From contig CM049306.1 in the NCBI GenBank assembly GCA_026874595.1, forward strand, positions 19,029,019 through 19,093,018: a DNA stretch of 64,000 bases, in the 5' to 3' direction. The notes under the pieces are model-generated. The model searched no databases. It worked only from the letters and a program-made list of their open reading frames with translations, and was not told the DNA's origin. This document shows positions 57,201 through 64,000 of the stretch, one piece after another. A program made the position numbers and the translations under genes. This DNA comes from Sipunculus nudus. Taxonomy: Eukaryota > Annelida > Sipuncula > Golfingiida > Sipunculidae. Position 1 is the first letter of the stretch, and every line of letters starts with the position of its first letter.

Positions 57201-58140
57201 ATTTCATAAAATTAGTTCATTAAATGATCGATATGCTCTGTGTAGGTTAATTATATGATGAGATCGCAAAAACTGTGCCCTTACGAAATGCTGAAAAGGC
57301 GAAAATTACGAAATGTAAACCTTGCGAATATGAAGCCAACCACAGTAACTGATGGCTCTGACCAGAAACCCTGTGATGATCTCTCTGACATGAATCAAAA
57401 CAATAATTGATGGTCCTGACAAAGCTTGAATTAAAAATCTCTTCATAAACCTGTATCACAAACCAGAACAATGTTTTAGATTTCACTTGATCTGTCTTCT
57501 GGGAAACAGTGAAATTAAGACTTTAATAGAGTCTCTCATGATATTTCTCTACACCTTAAGTCCAACTGAAGCATGAAGCCATTTTGTGCTTCATAAAGCC
57601 AATGTGGTAATTACATTTTCTTGAGCTGCAGTAACTTTGCTTCCATGCATAATTATTTGAATAAATTTTAAGGATTCTTTTAAGAAAAATGTTGATAAAT
57701 TATCAAAGTTCTTGTGCCAATAAAGAATATTAACATTTCTCTTAATATTCGACCCTATTATTATGAATAATCTATCACTGAACCCATTCTGACAATTGAT
57801 ATCAACATTATCAATGGATATCCAATCAGGTCAAACCTAATGACAATCAGATGAGCCTGACACCTTACCATTCAGTTATGACTGTCCACAAGAAACTTCA
57901 TTGACTGATGAACAGGCTTATAAGGGACATGGTTTGTTGAAATTTAATATATGGTGAATTTACAAGACATATTGCTAACAAATCAGCTTATCCACACAAT
58001 ATCACCATAGTATCAGAACTGGTGTCTGCTGAAATCATGGCTCAGAAAACATCTACCTCTGGCACAACAAGACTATGACATTTCCAATCTAATAATCATT
58101 ACTATGATTACTACATTTCCTATACTTAAACACAGTCTAG
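54291..58140 (-). other. Probable LETM1 3' UTR and downstream sequence
   Basis: Non-coding AT-rich sequence after the LETM1 stop. On the minus strand, the AATAAA at 54296-54291 is a candidate end of the transcript, which would make a ~3.85 kb 3' UTR; nearer AATAAA matches near 54775 and 54807 are alternatives. It contains a 45-bp tandem duplication at 55748-55830 (ctgatttgtgt...gattgattagccaatcag). No other gene is seen. Confidence 0.35.
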
Positions 58141-58344
58141 TTATTGCTTGGAATTGACCTCTGTCCTTTCACCTTCACCTTCCTGTTCGTCCTTGACCTC
58201 TGTCTCTTGCATGATCTGTTTTTCTTCCAGCTCTTTTTGTTTGTCCTCCTTTTCAAGCTCCAATTCTTTATGTAACAAGGTTACAATTTCCTTCATCTGC
58301 GAGGAGTCTATTTTCACATTTTCTTGTCCAATCATCTCAAGAAC
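58141..58344 (-). CDS. LETM1: LETM1 last exon (tail and stop)
   Basis: Encodes VLEMIGQENVKIDSSQMKEI, then VTLLHKELELEKEDKQKELE and a Glu/Lys-rich tail ending at TAA (58143-58141). It matches the human segment [20 protein letters not shown] and the charged C-terminal helix. The acceptor is ctgttttag (58346-58345). Confidence 0.92.
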   Translation of the reverse strand, partial: VLEMIGQENVKIDSSQMKEIVTLLHKELELEKEDKQKELEEKQIMQETEVKDEQEGEGERTEVNSKQ

Positions 58345-61300
58345 CTAAAACAGAGAATTTCAAATTTTTAGTCAGACAAACACAATGCCAGAAAAAAATG
58401 ATTTCTGGCATTGTGTTTGTCTGACTAAAACCCATATATATATATATGGGTTTAACTGCATGTAAACTGACATTGAACTGTTTCATCCTCAGCAGAGAGA
58501 TAAAAAATTCAGCAAGGTTTCTATTACAATAGCTGAGCAGGAACAGATTATATGACAACTCTGTGAAAAAAGGCACGATCCAGTAGAACAGGGCCGTAGG
58601 GCTGAACATTTGTGTCAAAGTCAGGGCTTAAAAGAGTGCTCCAGTCCAAAATTGTACATGCATTTCTCAATGTTACTGCAAACTTAATTGCAGTCTATAT
58701 TTTTTCAGTACCTTAGGGTTTAAACCTGTACTAGCCAATCTGTTATGACCCTTGATTTCATTTGCTACATAGATACCAAATACATATATAATACTTATGT
58801 TCATGTGAAATGTAAGCCGTCAACAAATCAAATTTATACACATTTTGCCAGATGTTTAATTTTATCAAAAATTTTGTCCAAATCAGGTAATGCCTATCAG
58901 GTAATTAAGTCCAAACTGTGACATCAGTTTCAGCAATAGTTTACCTTCATGGTGTGCTGTAGATCAATGGCACCATCTCTATCATCATCAAGCGCCTGTA
59001 CAACCTCCACAATCTGCTGCAGCTTGGTAGCATTTGGTATTTTCTGTAACCTCCTCATGGCCAGCACCAGCTCGTTAATGCCGATTAGTACTTTCCTGTA
59101 ACAGGGAGATTTTAAGTTCTTGATGTATACATTTTAATCATATAACAAAAAATATAAGGATTTTGTATTAGAGTAAGGCCACACTAAAAAAATAATTGTT
59201 CTACAGAGATCAGTAGATCTGGTGTGGGCAGGATAAAGGTATTCTGATATACCTCACTATAAATACTTTGAAATAATATATATAAGTATTCAATATGACA
59301 CCAGTATATCAGATCTAATCTCTCTAAACAAACCTCATAGATAATGTGGGCACTGACTGTAGTAACTTTACTAACTTCTCCTCAGATATCTGATCCAAAA
59401 CTTCTTGTCTTCTCTCCTCGTTATCCAGCAGATCTCTGCTTCGCTTGACCCTGACCTGCATGACCTCGATGTCTTCCAACATGGCCTCCTTCTCCCGGTG
59501 CAGATTCTCTATAACGGAGTCGATCTGCTGGATCATCCTGTTCACCTGTTTACCTAGTCGTTTAGCTGCCTTAGATTCCTTCAAGTCTTCTTTGTCTCCA
59601 CCTGAGCGGACAATCACATCCTTCAGATCCTCAAGGTCCTGTTACACAATACAAAATAGTAATAAGTTGAAGAAGAATAATCATGATATCAATAATAATA
59701 ATATTTTTTGTTATCATCAAAAACCAAAAGGGAGTAAAAGGTTTCATATCAAAGGGAAGATCAACCTTTATCAACCTAAAAATTGGGAAATAGAAGAGTT
59801 AGTGCTGAAAAGGGAAAAAAACAGAATCATATTTCTATGCATTTGTTTCTACACTATGTGAGCAAAAAACCCTTTACTTATAATGGCAAAAATTATGGAC
59901 TCACTGGCAACAGAGAATGCAAAATTTGTTTGGAATGATTAAATTAGTATTTTGCAACTTCTGGACATTTCCTCAGAGGATGGTTGTTTGTTATGTTTAT
60001 AGTCAAATACAGCAATACAAGGGAGTTTTTTTAATATTCTCAATTTAAAAGTTCCCAGGAAAAACACAGGTTTAATTAACATTCCATGACACAAACTTTG
60101 AACACTATCTTCCAAGCAGGCTTTTTTTTAAATTTTCAAAAATAAACTGTTTTTAACATATTGATACGAAGGACTATAGTTGAGTAGTGTGTTTCTGTGA
60201 CTGCGCCCCTTGGTGGGACAGACTACAGATGAGTGGTGTGTTTCTGTGACTGAGCCCCTTGATGGGACAGACTATAGTTGAGCAGTGTGTTTCTGTGACT
60301 GTGCCCTTGATAAGACAGACTACAGATAAGTGGTGTGTTTCTGTGACTGAGCCCCTTGGTGGGACAGACTACAGATGAGTGGTGTGTTTCTGTGACTGTG
60401 CCCTTGATGGGACAGACTAGAGATAAGTGGTGTGTTTCTGTGACTTAGCCCCTTGGTGGGACAGACTACAGATGAGTGGTGTGTTTCTGTGACTGTGCCC
60501 TTGATGAGACAGACTACAGATAAGTGGTGTGTTTCAGTGACTGCGCCCCTTGCTGGGACAGACTACAGGTGAGTGGTGTGTTTCTGTGACTGTGCGCTTG
60601 ATGAGACAGACTACAGATAAGTGGTGTGTTTCTGTGACTGCGCCCCTTGCTGGGACGGACAACAGGTGAGTGGTGTGTTTCTGTGACTGAGCCCCTTGGT
60701 GGGACAGACGACAGATGAATGGTGTTTCCATGACTGAGCCCCTTGGTGGAACAGACTACAGATGAGTGGTGTGTTTCCGTGACTGAGCCCCTTGGTGGGA
60801 CAGACTACAGATGAGTGGTGTGTTTCCGAGACTGTGCCCTTGATGGGACAGACTACAGATGAGTTGTGTGTTTCTGTGACTGGGCCCTTAATGGGACAGA
60901 CTACAGATGAACGGTGTGTGTATTTGACTGAGACCCTTGATGGGACAGACTACAGGTGAGTGGTGTGTTTCTGTGACTGAGCCCCTTGGTGGGACAGACT
61001 ACAGATAAGTGGTGTGTTTCTGTGACTGAGCCCCTTGGTGTGACAGACTACAGATAAGTGGTGTGTTTCTGTGACTGAGCCCCTTGGTGGGACAGACTAC
61101 AGATGAGTGGTGTGTTTCTGTGACTGAGCCCCTTGGTGGGACAGACTACAGAGGAGTGGTGTGTTTCTGTGACTGAGCCCCTTGGTTGGACAGACTACAG
61201 ATAAGTGGTGTGTTTCTGTGACTGTGCCCTTGATGAGACAGACTACAGATATGTGGTGTGTTTCTGTGACTGAGCCCCTTGGTGGGACAGACTACAGGTG

Positions 61301-61815
61301 AGTGGTGTGTTTCTGTGACTGAGCCCCTTGGTGGGACAGACTACAGATGAATGGTGTGTTTCCATGACTGAGCCCCTTGGTGGGACAGACTACAGGTGAG
61401 TGGTGTGTTTCTGTGACTGAGCCCCTTGGTGGGACAGACTACAGATGAATGGTGTGTTTCCATGACTGAGCCCCTTGGTGGGACAGACTACAGATAAGTG
61501 GTGTGTTTCTGTGACTGAGCAATCTTGGTGGGACAGACTACAGATGAGTGGTGTGTTTCCTTGACTGAGCCCCTTGGTGGGATAGACTTCAGATGAGTAG
61601 TGTGTTTCTGTGACTGTGCCCTTGATGGGACAGACTACAGATTAGGGGTGTGTTTCTGAGACTGACCTCCTTGTAATCCTCCTGGGCCTCCCGGACCACA
61701 TTCTTCTCAATGAGGATCCTCTTCTCCTCTGCCAGCGTGTCCAGTACCTCCTCCAACTCCTCAATGTCTTTTGGTGACACCATCTCTGCCGGCTTCTCAA
61801 CCTTCTCCTCAAGAA
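58141..61815 (-). CDS. LETM1: LETM1, last four coding exons (partial gene)
   Basis: Exons read on the minus strand: 61815-61667, 59638-59334, 59095-58945 and 58344-58141 (809 bases, all junctions in phase), giving the last 268 complete residues plus part of one codon. The 5' exons lie beyond the right edge. LETM1 is a mitochondrial inner-membrane protein involved in K+/H+ and Ca2+/H+ exchange and cristae volume. The visible part is the matrix-side C-terminus: coiled coil (IEELEEVLDTLAEEKRILIE), the signature KESKAAKRLGKQVNRMIQQI, an EF-hand-like loop DDDRDGAIDLQH, and a charged helical tail. Human LETM1 has the same blocks in the same order. The transmembrane and ribosome-binding-like domain are not in the window. 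The gene is convergent with the HSPA12-like gene. Confidence 0.92.
58345..58944 (-). other. LETM1 last intron (600 bp)
   Basis: Donor atgaag|gtaaac at 58944, acceptor ctgttttag at 58345, phase 0. Apart from the hairpin at 58366-58453, nothing else is recognised. Confidence 0.85.
58366..58453. repeat. Perfect 29-bp hairpin followed by a 26-bp palindrome
   Basis: 58366-58394 and 58402-58430 are exact reverse complements (ttttagtcagacaaacac... and ...gtgtttgtctgactaaaa) around the 7-base loop aaaatga. Immediately overlapping, 58428-58453 is a second perfect palindrome (aaaccc, alternating AT, gggttt). Both lie in the last LETM1 intron, starting about 20 bases upstream of the acceptor. Confidence 0.95.
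58945..59095 (-). CDS. LETM1: LETM1 exon with EF-hand-like loop
   Basis: Encodes KVLIGINELVLAMRRLQKIP, NATKLQQIVEVVQALDDDRD and GAIDLQHTMK. It corresponds to human [20 protein letters not shown] and the EF-hand DENKDGKVNIDD. Here loop positions 1, 3, 5 and 9 are Asp and 6 is Gly, as expected for Ca2+ binding, but position 12, normally Glu or Asp, is His. It starts with the last base of an Arg codon split across the intron (AG|G) and ends in phase 0. Confidence 0.93.
59334..59638 (-). CDS. LETM1: LETM1 coiled-coil exon
   Basis: Encodes DLEDLKDVIVRSGGDKEDLK, then ESKAAKRLGKQVNRMIQQID and SVIENLHREKEAMLEDIEVM, ending EKLVKLLQSVPTLSM plus two bases. [20 protein letters not shown] is the human counterpart. 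Heptad-like spacing suggests a coiled coil. The region after it is longer than in human before the EF-hand. The acceptor is gtaacag and the donor ag|gtttgt. Confidence 0.93.
59639..61666 (-). other. LETM1 intron (2.0 kb) with minisatellite
   Basis: Donor gag|gtcagt at 61666, acceptor gtaacag at 59639, phase 0. The 59640-60165 part is AT-rich with nothing recognised; the remainder is a tandem array. Confidence 0.9.
60168..61663. repeat. 48-49-bp minisatellite, about 30 copies
   Basis: The consensus is gactacagatgagtggtgtg followed by tttctgtgactgagcccctt and ggtgggaca. A second unit type has tgtgcccttgatgggaca in place of tgagccccttggtgggaca. The array begins near 60168 and runs to within a few bases of the splice donor at 61666. 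Open frames crossing it are artefacts of the repeat. Confidence 0.95.
61667..61815 (-). CDS. LETM1: LETM1 exon (first one visible)
   Basis: Encodes LEEKVEKPAEMVSPKDIEEL, then EEVLDTLAEEKRILIEKNVV and REAQEDYKE, matching human [20 protein letters not shown] and the following LLKEDVQDYSED. It starts with two bases of a split codon after the acceptor tgattttag and ends in phase 0. No further upstream exon is found before the window ends. Confidence 0.88.
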
Positions 61816-62270
61816 CTAAAATCACACAGTCACTGGAACTTAAGGATTAGTACACAGTCTGTACCTTATAGTTTCCATTTAAAATTGCTCTTTAAGACCC
61901 AGTGCATAAATGTTTACTTAATAAAAAGTTATTATATCCACAGCAAATGTCACTTAAAGACTAAGTACACACCTTAAACTTAATTTTTAGTCATTATTAC
62001 TACCATAAGTTGTAAGGCTCAGTACACCACCCTTAAATTAAGTTTAGTGAACTCTTTCAGGTATATATTCTCTTAAAATCATGCAAATCTTAACAATAAG
62101 CAAATGAAGGAAAAGTTCATTATATGAACATATTCTTAAAACAAGGAAAAAAAGAGAGAACCATTTTGTTATTGAGGGTTTCAAGTTCTTGAAACATTAC
62201 CTCAACAAATATGTGAGTCCACCACAGGATGTTGGTGGCAACATTTACAAGAGTCAAAATAATCAATATC
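61816..62270 (-). other. LETM1 intron, part upstream of the visible exons
   Basis: AT-rich sequence with repeated phrases such as aagactaagtacacaccttaaactta and aaggctcagtacaccaccctta. No coding exon is seen. Confidence 0.6.
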
Positions 62271-63019
62271 TACCGTAATGTCTAAATAAGTTCGTATCCT
62301 TCATTAGTTCGCACACTATAAATTTCCTGAAACATATTTTTCTTTAATACATATATGAATTGGTACACCAACATACTGTGCCGATATTAGCTACTGCCTG
62401 TGACCACCAGCCGTCTGTATGAACCATAATTGTTGCTATGATTAAAACGGCTTTGCATGCTGAGATTAATCAAATGTCAACGCTGTTCACCTGATAACAA
62501 GACATCTTTATGTCCTAGTGCGTGACAGTAACATGATAATTTATCGGAACAATTTTATCAGATTTGCGACTTCATGATTGTAAATAGGGAAAACTGTCAC
62601 TTAACTGATACCGATGGGCCATCTTTGCTTCAGACTTGTTACAACATGAATGTGATTTGAACAATAGAACTCAAGGTAAAAAATGTGTTTTAATCGATAA
62701 TATTTTGTTTACTTAATAATAGAATAAGAAGGATTTGTAAGTGGGACAAAAACCACATTAGCTGATGATCATATACTGGTTATCCACTTGGGACAAACCT
62801 CGCACAGACAACTGATCACAGGCATGACCTGGTGCTGCAAGACATCAAAGGTTAAATGGAGATCGTCAGAGTGCTTCTACAAAGAATCGCAGCTACAAAG
62901 GATATACTGTGTCTTCCAGAGTTTTTATTTGATAAATCCCAGTAATGTCTGTGAAATAATTTATTTTTTACCCCGCTGTATGAATCTTATTAGAATCTCC
63001 CAAATAAAAACTTACATGT

Positions 63020-63105
63020 AATGGTTGGCTTCTGTAGCCCATTGGTTAGAGGGGAATGAACGGTAAGAGTATTAACCTTGGTTCAAACCTGTCACTCTTT
63101 TTCCC
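63020..63105 (+). promoter_or_regulatory. tRNA-like Pol III box A/B segment in copy 2
   Basis: tagcccattggttagagg is a good box-A match and ggttcaaacct a good box-B match about 45 bases later, with ctcttttt after it as a possible terminator. It is better preserved than the equivalent at 26005-26095. The weak T-arm argues against a functional tRNA. Confidence 0.45.
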
Positions 63106-63811
63106 CCTTTTATGTTATTCCCCCGTCCCAGTTTAGAAATATGATAAACATATATTTTTCATTTATTTCTTTCCACTGGAATTACCAAACAGGTAAAATA
63201 AACATTTAATTTATTCAAATATATAAATAAATCTGGTGAGATTACATATTCATGGCTGTTATAAGTTCACTTGCCACCAGGTGGCACCCAGAATAAATTT
63301 CATTAACGCCCTGAGAAAATCACCATTGCTTTTTTTAGGGCGTATTTTGAAATCCATACAAATATGTTCTTAAATGAATTAAATGTTGCCATGAATTATT
63401 ACAAAACAATAGCCCATTTTTTACCACTAATGATGCTACTCACTGATGTACGCCGTGAGAGACCCCTGGCTAATGATGTTTTCCTTTCATGTCCAAACTG
63501 TGAAACCCTTTGAAGATCGTTGCTTGTTTGTTTACCAATAATTTATTTGATGTGTAAATTAAGGTGATCAGTGACTCCTGTCAATTTTTTTTGCACCATA
63601 GCCGTGATCAAATAAATTTGTTAACATACCAATGAGGTACAAATTTAACAGTTTTGGGTAATAAATTACTGAAGTTCCATTGCCGGTAGCTGGATTTTTT
63701 TGACGATATTTATGATCTTTTGTGCCGGTCTGTGGGTTACAAATGTTTAGTTTGTTCTGGCCGGCAGTACAGGCCGTCCCGGTTACTCCAGACCGGTGCA
63801 GCTAAAACCCT

Positions 63812-63840
63812 GTATATATATATATATATATATATTTTTA

Positions 63841-63926
<86 letters not shown>

Positions 63927-63957
63927 AATATATATATATATATTTATATATATATAT
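63812..63957. repeat. (TA)n microsatellite
   Basis: About 145 bases of almost pure alternating TA, with a few interruptions such as tatatttttatat and atgtat. The same place in copy 1 of the repeat has only about 22 bases. Confidence 0.95.
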
Positions 63958-64000
63958 CACTGGTTTATAAAATGCAAGTTACAGGATATAATGGATATCT

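Larger units (their letters stand above)
62271..64000 (+). mobile_element. ~1.6-kb dispersed repeat, copy 2 (cut by the window end)
   Basis: It starts taccgtaatgtctaaataag and follows the copy at 25264 throughout, in the same orientation, to atggatatct at the last base. Differences are scattered substitutions, small indels and a much longer TA tract. The true right end is outside the window. Confidence 0.85.

Noticed and set aside
60534-60731. Minus-strand frame with repeated THHLSVVCL-like phrases
   Set aside because: Encoded by the LETM1 intron minisatellite; the array lies between well-defined LETM1 exons and is spliced out.

Overview
This window is eukaryotic (metazoan) genomic DNA. It is AT-rich, has long introns with GT..AG boundaries, and is crowded with minisatellites, small inverted-repeat transposons, tRNA-derived SINE-like pieces and simple repeats. 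Two spliced genes are recognisable: an HSPA12-type atypical Hsp70 and the 3' part of the mitochondrial protein gene LETM1. The HSPA12-type gene and the repeat types (tandem-core elements ending in CTAG, arrays carrying GGTGGCGCCACC, elements headed TTTTTAGC) suggest a lophotrochozoan, probably a bivalve mollusc. That placement is inference from memory of such genomes, not a computed result.

Layout. Positions 1-396 are upstream DNA. A TATA box at 397-406 and a short 5' UTR precede a ten-exon plus-strand gene (559-50788). All ten exons join in phase (358+1031+222+190+72+126+212+169+129+476 = 2985 bases), giving a 994-residue protein. Its last ~620 residues are a complete HSPA12 core. The first ~370 are an acidic, Ser/Thr/Glu-rich extension not expected in the vertebrate proteins. 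Intron 2 is about 33.5 kb, more than half the window, and holds most of the repeats. Intron 7 (4.6 kb) holds a decayed LINE ORF1-like remnant followed by a tandem-core element with a second element nested in it.

Positions 50789-58140 lie between two convergent genes and contain both 3' UTRs. Positions 58141-61815 on the minus strand are the last four coding exons of LETM1; the earlier exons lie beyond the right edge. Two LETM1 introns carry notable structures: a ~30-copy minisatellite that reaches a splice donor, and a perfect 29-bp hairpin about 20 bases upstream of the last acceptor. The right end (62271-64000) is a second copy of a ~1.6 kb repeat found at 25264-26873 in HSPA12 intron 2.

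Nothing suggests that the two genes work together; one is a cytosolic chaperone-like ATPase and the other a mitochondrial inner-membrane protein. I found no prokaryotic operon, CRISPR array, rRNA or intact tRNA gene. The most interesting observations are a triplicated splice acceptor at the start of exon 7, the unusual HSPA12 N-terminus, two elements sharing GGCC ends with TWA target duplications, a palindrome shared by several repeat arrays, and the paired 1.6 kb repeat with a Pol III-like module.
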